NCBI GenBank assembly: GCA_020637615.1
Contig: JACKKC010000029.1
Location: forward strand, 1 to 40,288
DNA length: 40,288 bases
From: Rhodovulum sp.
Lineage (GTDB): Bacteria; Pseudomonadota; Alphaproteobacteria; Rhodobacterales; Rhodobacteraceae
Direction: 5' to 3'
The notes beneath the pieces are model-generated. The model ran no database searches and was not told where the DNA came from. It saw nothing but the letters and a program-made list of their open reading frames with translations. Both the position numbers and the translations under genes were made by a program. Shown piece by piece: positions 15,591 through 24,043 of the stretch (positions within the stretch are counted from its first letter, which is position 1; every line of letters begins with the position of its first letter).

Positions 15591-17465
15591 TGGCAGTCCG
15601 GGTGCGGCACACCGGCGGCGGTCAGGCGCGAGTTGCAGGTCCTCCGCAGCGCATAGAAGTCCTCGGCGTCGTCGGCGATCTTCAGCCCCTTCCGGATCGA
15701 GGTGAACCGGCCGCCGAAGATCTCCGACATGCGCGACTGCGTCTCGATGTCGGCAACCTCGGGGAACAGGAGCAGCCCCGGCAGCCCGCGCTGCTCGTTC
15801 ACCCAGTCGCCGAATCCCAGGCGCAGCAGCACCTCCGGCACCGGAATGTAGCGCTCGGAGGACTCGGTCTTCGAGTCGTGGACGTGCAGCGCCAGGACCG
15901 CATTGCGCCGCACGACGTCCTTCTTGCCGAGCTGGAGCGCCTCCTCCGGCCGGAGGCCTGCCGTGGCCACGATCAGCGGGCACCAGTAGATTGCGTCCCG
16001 AACAATGGTCTCACCCCTGACGTGCCGCCGCTTCGGGCTGGAGCCGTGTAGATCGGGCTTGTGAAGAGTTTGGTGAGCCGCTCGTCCGACCAGGAGATCC
16101 TCCGACGCCGCCGCTGCGCGAGCGCGCAGCCGTCCGCCATCTCCCGCTCCGCCTGCACCTTCGCCTTCGCCTGGAAGGTCGAGAAGACGACAGGCACAAC
16201 CGCCCCGGCGAAGTCGAGGTGGTCCTTCGCGGCGATGAAGACCGCCCGCACGAACGCGTGGTGCTTCTTCAGCGTCTTCGGGTTGAGCCGCGGGATCAGC
16301 TTCTCGCGCAGGATCGCGGCCTTCTCCCGCTCGGGCAGGTCCAGCCGCTCGACCGAGGCGCGCAGCTCGGCGTCCTCGGCATCGGCCATCTCGACCTCCA
16401 ACCGCTTGTCGTGGATCGGCCGCCCCTGGACATAGCGATTGTTGCCGTGTTTCCGCCCATGCTTGACCGGCAGCCGCCGCATGAACAGGAGCAGGTCGAC
16501 GAAATCCGCCTCGGTCAGCGATGACAGCGGCACGTTGCCCCAGAAATCCAACGCCATCCGCTTCGCGGCACGGGGGCATGGTTCTGGTTGTCCCGCGACC
16601 CCGCGTACTTTCGCTCGATCGAGGCGTCGAAGGCGGCCTCGACCGTCACCCCGCGCCCGGTCATCCGCTGCCGCGCCTCGCTGACGATCTGCGGCAGGAT
16701 GCCGGTGCGTTCTGCGCTTTCCTCGACGGTGTCGCCTTCCTCCAGCCGCTTCTCGAAGGCGGTCACCTGTCGAACCGCTGCAAAGGACCGCGCATAGAGT
16801 CGTTGCCGGACATCCGGGTCCGCCGACGTACAATAGCCGAGCGACAACGCCGCCTCCGCGGCCGGCGCCTTCGCCCGGGCGTAGTCGCGGCGCGCCGCGC
16901 CGTCCTTGAGCTCCGCCTTCGCCTGGTCCATCCGCTCGAGGACGGCCTGCGCCTCCTCCCGCGTCCGGGCCAGGCTCCCCTCGGCTTCGTGGATGTTCCG
17001 GGCGAGCTCCCGGATCAGCACCTCGTTGACGACCTGCTCGATGGCGCTGGCCGGCGGGGGCCGCTCGCTCATCATGTTCATGTCGACCCACCCCCACGCC
17101 GTCTCGAGGGCGGGCAGCAGCTGGAGGCTTCGCGCGGCCGCCTCCGCGAGCGAGGTGGTCCGCAAAGACAGACAGCAGACGGCCCGGACCCCGAGGATCC
17201 TGAAGCGCTCCGGGACGCGCTTGCGGAAATACCAGACCGTGCCGCGGCGGGTCAGGTGCCGGATCGAGGAGGGGTGTTTTACCCTTTGCGCCGGGGCCGC
17301 GACCCGCGACGAGTCATCCCGCCCGCTGGCCCGTCCACCCGCCGCCGCATCACCGCGTGTGCTACAGTCCGTGCCACAGCTTGTGCTACACGGCGTCAGA
17401 TTCGCGAGACACCCCCTCGATTCGAGCCCATAACTCGCGGAAATCTCATAATTTTCGGTAAACAT
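15591..17465 (-). pseudogene. Phage/ICE-type tyrosine integrase with DUF6538-like N-terminus, frameshifted
   Basis: Reading leftward from ATG 17465 (AGGAA site 10 bases upstream), the first frame carries an N-terminal DUF6538-like strand (RRGTVWYFRKRVPERFRILG) and a helical segment to about 16575. A frameshift at a G5 run (16572-16576) moves to the frame with KRMALDFWGNVPLSSLTEAD and HHAFVRAVFIAAKDHLDFAG. A second shift near 16043-16052 moves to RRHVRGETIVRDAIYWCPLI, ATAGLRPEEALQL (catalytic Arg) and FYALRRTCNSRLTAAGVPHP (second Arg). The gene is then cut by the IS21 end, losing the final His/Tyr. It cannot catalyse recombination. It was probably the integrase of the element that carried the divergent ImmR/ImmA-like genes. 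Confidence 0.85.
17359..17394 (+). repeat. Three 12-base direct repeats
   Basis: GTGCTACAGTCC, GTGCCACAGCTT and GTGCTACACGGC follow each other exactly at 17359, 17371 and 17383, sharing GTGCYACA with a 12-base period. They lie within the first 36 codons of the integrase frame, upstream of its conserved domain. They could be integrase arm-type or excisionase sites, or chance low-complexity coding. Confidence 0.5.
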
Positions 17466-17484
17466 GGCTGCCGTTCCTGAACGC

Positions 17485-17619
17485 GTATCGAACCATGTGC
17501 GTTGCGCCTGAGCCAGATTTCAGACGCTTGCTTGAAGATATCCGAGAACTTCAGATCGCTGCCTGATGGCATGCCGACCACCGTTTAGTGGATGGTTGAC
17601 GCCTGTATCGAATCAAGTG
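17485..17619. promoter_or_regulatory. Paired GTATCGAAYCAWGTG operator-like sites
   Basis: GTATCGAACCATGTG (17485-17499) and GTATCGAATCAAGTG (17605-17619) match at 13 of 15 positions. One lies just upstream of the integrase start codon, the other between the -35 and -10 of the HTH gene promoter. This places a likely binding site at each end of the divergent intergenic region, as expected for a repressor controlling both genes. No other gene is seen in 17466-17656. Confidence 0.55.
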
Positions 17620-17625
17620 TAGAGT
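17596..17625 (+). promoter_or_regulatory. Candidate sigma-70 promoter of the HTH gene
   Basis: TTGACG (17596-17601) and TAGAGT (17620-17625) are 18 bases apart and 31 bases upstream of ATG 17657. The spacer contains the second GTATCGAAYCAWGTG site, so a repressor bound there would block it. Confidence 0.45.
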
Positions 17626-17656
17626 GACCGCTAAACAGGAAACGGAGACAGGAGCC

Positions 17657-18010
17657 ATGACCAGCGGGAAGGAGAAGTTCGGGGCGTTTATTCGCCGAGA
17701 GCGTGAGGCGCGGGAGATCGGCTTGCGCGAGATGGCCAAGAAGATCGGGGTGAGCCCGACCTATATGTCGAAGGTGGAGCGCGACGAGTTCACGCCGCCG
17801 ACCGAGGACAAGGTTCGGTCGATCGCGCAGATTCTCGAATGCGATCCGGACGAATTGCTGGCGATGGCAGGGCGCGTGCCCTCCGATCTCGCCGACATCA
17901 TCAAGCGGCATCCTGTCGAAATGTCGGCGCTGCTGCGAACCGCCAACGGTCTGAGCGCCGAGGACCTGGCCCGGCTTTCTCGGGAGGCAGGAAAGGCCAA
18001 GGGCAATTGA
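17657..18010 (+). CDS. XRE-type HTH repressor (ImmR-like)
   Basis: A 117-aa protein. Residues 6-70 are a Cro/C1-type HTH: FGAFIRREREAREIGLREMA, KKIGVSPTYMSKVERDEF, then IAQILECDPDELLAMAGRVP, followed by a short C-terminal extension. ATG 17657 is preceded by CGGAGACAGGAG; a GTG at 17624 is possible but overlaps the promoter. The next gene, 44 bases on, is the start of an ImmA/IrrE-type metallopeptidase. Such pairs form a switch in mobile elements (as in ICEBs1), where the peptidase cleaves the repressor on induction. Here the peptidase is truncated, so the repressor could no longer be removed that way. Confidence 0.87.
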   Translation: MTSGKEKFGAFIRREREAREIGLREMAKKIGVSPTYMSKVERDEFTPPTEDKVRSIAQILECDPDELLAMAGRVPSDLADIIKRHPVEMSALLRTANGLSAEDLARLSREAGKAKGN

Positions 18011-18054
18011 AGCCACCGGGGCATGGCTCCGCTGATGCAGATGAAGGATGACGG

Positions 18055-18186
18055 ATGAGCCGATTTGTTCCCTATCTTGCCGAAGAGGCTATCGAGCGCG
18101 ACGCCGCTTCCCTGATCGGCGAGTATGAGCGCGCTCGGGGCGTGATGATCGAGCCGCCCACCCCCGTTGAGGACATCGTGGAAAAG
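18055..18186 (+). pseudogene. ImmA/IrrE-type metallopeptidase, N-terminal fragment cut by IS3
   Basis: From ATG 18055, 44 codons (FVPYLAEEAIERDAASLIGE, YERARGVMIEPPTPVEDIVE) match the start of COG2856/ImmA-IrrE peptidases that follow HTH repressors in mobile elements. The frame enters the IS3 left end at 18187 and stops at 18255. The HExxH zinc motif would lie beyond the cut and is not present on the other side of the IS. Confidence 0.7.
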
Positions 18187-18271
18187 TGTCCGCCGTCAGC
18201 ACCCGTGGGACGATTTGAGGTGATTGAGCAACGGAGGGTTTCTGGTTCATCGTAACCGCCAAGGAGTGGAG

Positions 18272-18646
18272 ATGAGCCAGAAACCCGGAACGCAGAGAGC
18301 GGCCGCCGAGAAGGTGGTGAAAGAGATCCGTCGAGCGACGCGGAAGCAGCATTCGGCGGAGGAAAAGATCAGGATCGTCCTCGCCGGGTTGCGCGGCGAG
18401 GACAGCATCGCGGAGCACTGTCGCCGAGAAGGGATCGCGCAGAGCCTGTACTACAGCTGGTCGAAGGAGTTCCTCGAGGCCGGCAAGCGACGCCTTGCGG
18501 GCGACACGGCACGTCAGGCGACGAGTCCTGAGGTGAAGGAGCTGCGCGCCGAGGCGGCGGCGCTGAAGGAGGCGGTGGCTGATCTCACGCTGGAGAACCG
18601 TCTGCTCAAAAAAAGCATGACCGGGGCTGGGGGCGACCGCGCATGA
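18272..18646 (+). CDS. IS3-family transposase OrfA (copy 1)
   Basis: 124 residues from ATG 18272 (AAGGAG upstream). A HTH for end binding (SAEEKIRIVLAGLRGEDSIA, EHCRREGIAQSLYYSWSKEF) is followed by a leucine-zipper-like coiled coil (ELRAEAAALKEAVADLTLEN). An A7 run at 18608-18614 lies near the end, from which a -1 shift leads into the orfB frame without a stop, so an OrfAB fusion transposase is possible. OrfA also overlaps OrfB by ATGA. Confidence 0.9.
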   Translation: MSQKPGTQRAAAEKVVKEIRRATRKQHSAEEKIRIVLAGLRGEDSIAEHCRREGIAQSLYYSWSKEFLEAGKRRLAGDTARQATSPEVKELRAEAAALKEAVADLTLENRLLKKSMTGAGGDRA

Positions 18647-19623
18647 GGTATGTCGCCGCCGAGAAGCTCGAGATCATCCGGCTGGTCGAAGGATCGCACC
18701 TGCCGGTGCGCCGGACCCTGGCGCGGATCGGGGTGCCGTCCGCGACCTTCTACCGCTGGTACGACCGCTACCGTGAGCATGGGCCGGAAGGCTTGGAGGA
18801 CCGGTCGCCCAGGCCCGGCCGGGTGTGGAACCGCATCCCCGAGCCGGTGCGGGAGCGCATTCTCGCCCTCGCGCTCGAGGCGCCGGAGCTGTCGGCGCGG
18901 GAGCTGGCCATCCGCTTCACCGACGAAGAGAAGTATTTCGTCTCAGAGGCTTCGGTCTATCGCCTGCTCAAGGCGCACGACCTGATCACCAGCCCTGCCT
19001 TCGTCGTGGCAAAGGCGGCAGAGGCGTTCACGGAACAGACGACGGCACCGAACCAGCTCTGGCAGACTGACTTCACCTATCTCAAGGTCGCCGGCTGGGG
19101 CTGGTTCTACCTCTCGACGATCCTCGACGACTATTCCCGCTTCATCGTCGCCTGGAAGCTCTGCACCAGCATGCGCGCCGGTGACGTCACCGATACGCTG
19201 GAGCTTGCCCTGGCGGCCTCGGGCTGCGACACCGCCAACGTCGTCCATCGTCCCCGGTTGCTCAGCGACAACGGCTCGTCCTACGTCGCGGGCGATCTCG
19301 CGGACTGGCTCGCGGACAAGGGTATCGCCCATATCCGCGGCGCGCCGAACCACCCCCAGACCCAAGGCAAGATCGAGCGCTGGCACCAGACGCTGAAGAA
19401 CCGCGTTCTGCTCGAGAACTACTTCCTGCCGGGCCAGCTCGAGGCCGCCGTCGCAGCCTTCGTCGAGCACTACAACCACTGCCGCTACCACGAGAGCCTC
19501 GGCAACCTGACCCCCGCCGATGTCTACCTCGGCCGCGGTCAGGCCATCCTCGAGGCCCGGGAAAAGATTAAGAAACTGACCATTCAAAACCGCCGCTTGA
19601 GCCATCACGGCCGAGCGGCCTAA
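18643..19623 (+). CDS. IS3-family transposase OrfB with DDE integrase core (copy 1)
   Basis: 326 residues. An N-terminal helical domain (RTLARIGVPSATFYRWYDRY) precedes the rve integrase core with the DDE triad: Asp in QLWQTDFTYLKVAGWG, Asp in RPRLLSDNGSSYVAGD, Glu in PQTQGKIERWHQTLKN. The C-terminal segment CRYHESLGNLTPADVYLGR is typical. The protein cuts and joins the IS ends. It differs from copy 2 at one residue (GRGQ here, GRSQ there). Confidence 0.93.
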   Translation: MRYVAAEKLEIIRLVEGSHLPVRRTLARIGVPSATFYRWYDRYREHGPEGLEDRSPRPGRVWNRIPEPVRERILALALEAPELSARELAIRFTDEEKYFVSEASVYRLLKAHDLITSPAFVVAKAAEAFTEQTTAPNQLWQTDFTYLKVAGWGWFYLSTILDDYSRFIVAWKLCTSMRAGDVTDTLELALAASGCDTANVVHRPRLLSDNGSSYVAGDLADWLADKGIAHIRGAPNHPQTQGKIERWHQTLKNRVLLENYFLPGQLEAAVAAFVEHYNHCRYHESLGNLTPADVYLGRGQAILEAREKIKKLTIQNRRLSHHGRAA

Positions 19624-19695
19624 CCTGAAACAGATGAGCCAGAGCCCTCCAATGCTCGATCAGCTTAGATGTCCCGAAAAGTCTGACGACGGACA

Positions 19696-21191
19696 ATCGA
19701 GAAGCTGCGGCGGGCGCTCTATGGGACGCGGTCCGAGCGCAAGGCACGGCTGCTCGATCAGCTGGAACTGCAGCTCGAGGAGCTGGAAGCGACGGCGACC
19801 GAGGACGACCTCGCCGCCGAGGCGCTCGGCGCGACGCCGGTCGCGGCGGTGCCCGCGCGGGAACGCCAGCGGGCGGTGCGCAAGCCCTTCCCGGCGCACC
19901 TTCCGCGCGAGCGCGTGGTCGTCCCGGCGCCCACCTGCTGCGAGGCCTGCGGCTCGGGCCGGATCGCGAAGATGGGCGAGGACGTGACCGAGACGCTGGA
20001 GGTGATCCCGCGCCGCTGGAAGGTCATCCAGACCGTGCGGGAGAAGTTCACCTGCCGGGACTGCGAGCGGATCAGCCAGCCGCCGGCGCCGTTCCACCCG
20101 ACGCCGCGCGGCTGGGCCGGCCCGAACCTGCTGGCGACGATCCTCTTTGAGAAGTTCGGCCAGCACCAGCCGCTGAACCGCCAGGCCGAGCGCTATGCCC
20201 GCGAGGGCGTCGGCCTCAGCCTCTCGACCCTCGCCGACCAGGTCGGCGCCTGCGCCGCGGCGCTCGCGCCGCTGCACGACCGGATTGCCGGACACGTGCG
20301 CGCAGCCGAGCGTCTCCACGGCGACGACACCCCGGTGCCGGTGCTCGCGAAGGGCAGGACCGACACCGCCCGGCTCTGGGTCTACGTCCGTGACGACCGC
20401 CCGTTCGGCGGCGGCGCGCCACCCGCGGCGCTCTACCGCTACTCCCGCGACCGGCGCGGCGAGCATCCCGCAGCGCATCTCGCCGGCTGGAGCGGCATCC
20501 TCCAGGCCGACGCCTATGCCGGGTTCGGATCGCTCTACGCATCGGATCGCTCTACGCATCGGACCGCTCCCCGGCGCCGGTGACCGAGGCGCTCTGCTGG
20601 GCACACGCCAGGCGCAAGTTCTTCGAACTCGCCGACATCGCCGCTTCCGCCCGCCGCGGCGTCCAAACGCCGCCGATCTCGCCGCTCGCCCGCGAGGCGG
20701 TCACCCGCATCGACGCCGTCTTCGACGCCGAGCGCGCAATCAACGGCCTCGACGTCGGCGCACGTCTCGCCGTCCGGCAGGCCGAGATCGCGCCGCTGGT
20801 CGCCGACCTCGAGGCCTGGATGCGCCGCGAGCGGGCTGGCCTCTCGCGCCACGCCCCCGTCGCCAAGGCGATGGACTACATGCTGAAGCGCCGGGACGGC
20901 TTCGCCGGCTTCCTCACCGACGGTCGGGTCTGTCTCACCAACAACGCCGCCGAACGTGCCCTGCGCGGCATCGCCCTCGGCCGAAAGGCCTGGCTCTTCG
21001 CCGGCTCCGACCGCGGTGGCGAGAGGGCCGCCTTCATGTACGGCATCATCGCCACGGCCAAGCTCAATGACGTTGACCCGCAGGCCTGGCTCGCCGACGT
21101 CCTCGCCCGCATCGCCGGAACGCCGGCATCGCGGCTCGACGATCTCCTGCCATGGAACTGGAGGCCGGCCGCGGGCACACTCGCGGCATGA
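19696..21191 (+). pseudogene. IS66 transposase TnpC, 5'-truncated and frameshifted
   Basis: The frame is open from the IS3 boundary with IEKLRRALYGTRSERKARLL, i.e. the N-terminal 30-50 residues are lost. Then come the zinc-finger-like CCEACGSGRIAKMG and FTCRDCERISQPPAP, and the catalytic region (HGDDTPVPVLAKGRTDTARL, ILQADAYAGFGSLYA). A 17-base tandem duplication at 20527-20560 shifts the frame to a stop at 20583. The correct frame resumes with VTEALCWAHARRKFFELADI and continues to the LTNNAAERALRGIALGRKAW block (catalytic Glu) and the end at 21191. Removing one 17-base unit would restore a continuous frame (LYASDRSPAPVTEALCW). Confidence 0.92.
20527..20560 (+). repeat. 17-base tandem duplication in IS66 tnpC
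   Basis: GGATCGCTCTACGCATC occurs twice back to back (20527-20543, 20544-20560), followed by the related GGACCGCTC. The extra copy causes the frameshift in tnpC. Confidence 0.95.
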
Positions 21192-21814
21192 AGACACCCA
21201 AGAAGGCCATCGACAGCTTCGCCGAGATCGCCACCGCGCGGATCACGCTTCAGGATACCGATCCGCCGATCTGGCGCGAGGTCGAGCTCCCGACCTCGAT
21301 CACGCTCAAGGTCCTGCACGACATCGTCCAGGCCACGGTCGGCTGGATGGACTACCACCTCTGGGAGTTCGTCATCGACGGCCGCACCTACGGCCTTCCC
21401 GATGACGAGGACTGGGGCACGGCGCCGCGGAAGGAGGCAGCGAAGGTCCGCCTGCGCGACGTCCTGAAGCCCGGCGAGACCGTCATCGCCTACACCTACG
21501 ACTTCGGCGACGACTGGGTGCACGAGATCCGCGTCACCGACATCCGGCAAGGCGAGCCCGGCGTCGGCTATCCTCGCTACGTCGCCGGCGAACGCAATGG
21601 CCCGCCCGAGGACTGCGGCGGCGTGCCCGGCTTCTACGACGTCCTCGACGCCCGTGCCGATCCCCACCACCAGGAGCACCAGACTGCCGTCACCTGGCTC
21701 GACGACTATGATCCCGAGATCATCGACGAGCTGCCGATCAAGTATGCGCTCGGCAGGATCGCAGCACGGCGCAATGCCGCCAGAGCCCGACTCGCCAAAA
21801 CAGCGAAGACCTGA
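21188..21814 (+). CDS. Plasmid pRiA4b ORF-3-like protein, IS66 passenger
   Basis: A 208-aa protein of the pRiA4b ORF-3 family: ITLQDTDPPIWREVELPTSI, LHDIVQATVGWMDYHLWEF, GETVIAYTYDFGDDWVHEI, GPPEDCGGVPGFYDVLDA. The function of the family is unknown. ATG 21188 overlaps the tnpC stop (ATGA), and the gene ends 25 bases before the IS66 terminus, so it is an accessory gene carried by the element. It appears intact even though tnpC is broken. Confidence 0.9.
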   Translation: MKTPKKAIDSFAEIATARITLQDTDPPIWREVELPTSITLKVLHDIVQATVGWMDYHLWEFVIDGRTYGLPDDEDWGTAPRKEAAKVRLRDVLKPGETVIAYTYDFGDDWVHEIRVTDIRQGEPGVGYPRYVAGERNGPPEDCGGVPGFYDVLDARADPHHQEHQTAVTWLDDYDPEIIDELPIKYALGRIAARRNAARARLAKTAKT

Positions 21815-21922
21815 AACGCGGCCCTCGGCGGAGGCTTACGTTCATGCAGCGGCGCCGCGAGCGGATATGGCAGCGGGAGATGCGCGCTGGTGTCGCACAC
21901 CCGCCAGCATGAGGTCGCGAGG

Positions 21923-24043
21923 TCACGCGGTGGAGGGGACCGATCGAGGTCCGCCGCCAAGCCCGGAAAGGGCCTGAGTGAGTGTACCAGGCTCGATCCC
22001 GCCGAAGACGAATCGGGCGACGCGCGCCGCGGATCGATCGGAGTCGGCGGCTTCCCGGGCGACGCAGCCGATCGCGACCAGCAAGGGGTCGAGCCCGAGC
22101 CGGCTCGCAGGCGCGACGATGCTGTCGCGGGCGGCCAGCCTGAGCAGCGCCTTGGCGGCCTCGGCCGGCAGACCGGAGAGATCGCCGCGGACGAGGCGGT
22201 CCGACACACCGCTCCAGTCGATGCGGGCGGCGAGGCTCCGAATCTCCTCCGCAGGCGACAGTGCCGCCGGTTCACTCGGACGCGGCAGCGCGCTCGACGA
22301 AGAAGGCCCGGCAGGATCGAGATCGAGAAACGCACGCAGCTTCCGAGACCGTGTCGGGTGGCGGAGGCGCTCGAGCCGCGCTCGGTCATGACCACCGGCG
22401 CCCGGCCCGGCGAAGGACCCGAACCGGCCCGCGTTCGACATGGCGGAAACCACCGACCGGTCCGCCATGCGCGCCGTGGGCAGTGCGACCTTGCGGAGCG
22501 CGGGGAGCCCTTCCACGGCTTCGGCAGCCTCGTCGACCAGTACCAGGCTCGTCAGGTGGGTAACGATCCCTTCGCTCTCGGCGAGGGCGGCCGCCTGATC
22601 GGCGGAGAGGAGCGGCAGACGCAATGCTGCCGCCAGGGCGCCTGCGGCCCGCGCGAACGGGTACGCCGCGGAAGGAAGCGGCGCGTCGGTCTCGCGGACG
22701 ACGATCTCGGCGCCCCGCCTGGTCGCCCGCAGCCGCCGACCGTCATCGCCTGCCTCGGTCGCAGAGAACGGCAGGCGCAATCCGCCCAGGGCGGCGTCCA
22801 GGGAAGCCGCCATGTCGCTGCCGCTCGCGACGACCAGATCTCCGCCGGTCAGGGCCGCAAGGTGCCCGACGCTGGCTTCGAGGCTGTCCTCTCCCACCAG
22901 CAGCACGCTGATCCGCTTTCCGTGGCTGGCGAGCGCCTGGACGTCGAGGGCGTGGCTCAGGCCGTCGGTGACGACTAGCAGGTCGCGCGCAGCCGTCTGC
23001 CCGATGACACGGGAGAGAGCCACGCCGATCTCGGTGCCACCGCGGGGCTCTCCGAGCCGTCCGACAAGCCCGCGCAGCTGGTCGCGGAGCGTGGCGGCGC
23101 CAACCTCCGTCGCGCGCGCTTCCCCGACATGTCCGACCGCAGTGTCGAACTCCCAGAGGTCGACCCGGTCCGGCGGGTTGAGCCTCGGAGCGAGTTGCGC
23201 CAGGGCAGCGACGGCCGCCTGATGCTTGCTCTGCTCTTCGGCGCAGTTCTCCCGGCTGTCCATCGAGCCCGAACGATCGACCAGGATCGCGAGATCGAGG
23301 GCACCCGCAGCGGGCCGGGCCACCGGCGAGACCATCATCGCGATCGTCCGGCCTTCGGCCGTGATCCCGGCGACCGCGTGCGGCGCCACGGCGCTCATCG
23401 CGAGGTCGATCGGCGCATCCGTGCGAACGCGGGCGCGCCCGTCGACCAGGGTGCCGCCGACGAGCGTCACCGGGCGATCGGACCGGACGACAAGCTCGGC
23501 GATCGCCGGCCCGCAACCGGTCAGCAGGTCGTCGGTCTCGGGGAGCGGCGTGCGGCCGTAGACCTCCCCCGCCGTCATGGGGATGCGCAGCTGCGCCTCG
23601 CCGCCGACGAACGCCAGAGTGCTCACCCATCGCGCGGTGACGGCGATCGCGGCCCCCGGCGCGAGAGATCCCACCGACAGCATGTGCAGGCCGCGCAGCA
23701 CCTCCTCGTGCAGGACGGCGGTGCGTCCGGCCGTCACGGCCGCCTCGTAGTCCTCGCGAGCCTCGTCGCGACGCCGCGCCGACGCGACGAGCAGGCGCTC
23801 GCCGATGCGCGCTTCCAGGCCGAAGAGCGTGGCATGAACCGGGACCGGAAACGTGAGCACCGCCTCGATGCACCGGTTCTCGTCGTTCCGAAAGACCCGC
23901 CGGGTCGCGACGACGACAATCCCGCCCACGATGTCGACGTCGACAGCGGTCGACACGAGCGGGACCGGCCACCGGTCCCCACGCCGCGACTCGAGAAAAC
24001 TCGCAAGTGGATCAATCGTCGCGGCCTGGATGGGCTTCGGCAT
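21923..24043 (-). CDS. VIT and von Willebrand A domain protein
   Basis: A 706-aa protein. Residues about 20-155 form a VIT (vault/inter-alpha-trypsin) domain: VFRNDENRCIEAVLTFPVPV, ATLFGLEARIGERLLVASAR, REDYEAAVTAGRTAVLHEEV. Residues about 250-430 form a VWA domain with the MIDAS motif D256-R-S-G-S-M (LDLAILVDRSGSMDS), GGTEIGVALSRVI and DLLVVTDGLSH. The C-terminal 200 residues are variable and helical. No signal peptide or membrane segment is visible, so it is probably cytoplasmic and mediates metal-dependent protein-protein contacts. It overlaps the upstream MerR gene by 32 bases and is surely cotranscribed with it. Its stop lies 84 bases from the IS66 end. Confidence 0.9.
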   Translation of the reverse strand: MPKPIQAATIDPLASFLESRRGDRWPVPLVSTAVDVDIVGGIVVVATRRVFRNDENRCIEAVLTFPVPVHATLFGLEARIGERLLVASARRRDEAREDYEAAVTAGRTAVLHEEVLRGLHMLSVGSLAPGAAIAVTARWVSTLAFVGGEAQLRIPMTAGEVYGRTPLPETDDLLTGCGPAIAELVVRSDRPVTLVGGTLVDGRARVRTDAPIDLAMSAVAPHAVAGITAEGRTIAMMVSPVARPAAGALDLAILVDRSGSMDSRENCAEEQSKHQAAVAALAQLAPRLNPPDRVDLWEFDTAVGHVGEARATEVGAATLRDQLRGLVGRLGEPRGGTEIGVALSRVIGQTAARDLLVVTDGLSHALDVQALASHGKRISVLLVGEDSLEASVGHLAALTGGDLVVASGSDMAASLDAALGGLRLPFSATEAGDDGRRLRATRRGAEIVVRETDAPLPSAAYPFARAAGALAAALRLPLLSADQAAALAESEGIVTHLTSLVLVDEAAEAVEGLPALRKVALPTARMADRSVVSAMSNAGRFGSFAGPGAGGHDRARLERLRHPTRSRKLRAFLDLDPAGPSSSSALPRPSEPAALSPAEEIRSLAARIDWSGVSDRLVRGDLSGLPAEAAKALLRLAARDSIVAPASRLGLDPLLVAIGCVAREAADSDRSAARVARFVFGGIEPGTLTQALSGLGGGPRSVPSTA

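Larger units (their letters stand above)
18187..19695 (+). mobile_element. IS3-family insertion sequence, copy 1 (1509 bp)
   Basis: Bounded by imperfect inverted ends TGTCCGCCGTCAG (18187) and, in reverse complement at 19695, TGTCCGTCGTCAG, with GTGGGAC/TCGGGAC extending them. It carries the orfA and orfB of an IS3-family transposase. Flanks (AAG left, ATC right) show no target duplication. Copy 2 at 34692 has the same length and orientation; I find only three differences (18215 T/A, 19537 G/A, 19560 G/A). It truncates the ImmA-like gene on its left and IS66 tnpC on its right. Confidence 0.93.
19696..21839 (+). mobile_element. IS66-family element, 5'-truncated, with passenger gene
   Basis: It begins inside tnpC at the IS3 boundary and ends at a probable right terminus GGCGGAGGCTTAC (21827-21839), matching the GTAAGC-type ends of IS66 elements when reversed. 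It holds a frameshifted tnpC and an overlapping passenger gene. tnpA, tnpB and the left end are missing here; a tnpA/tnpB piece in the same orientation is at 14765. Bases 21840-21922 hold no gene I recognise. Confidence 0.8.

Noticed and set aside
17395..17440. tRNA-like TTCGAGCC segment near the integrase start, possible attachment site
   Set aside because: The flanking bases do not form a 5-base T-stem, and no acceptor or anticodon arm is found.
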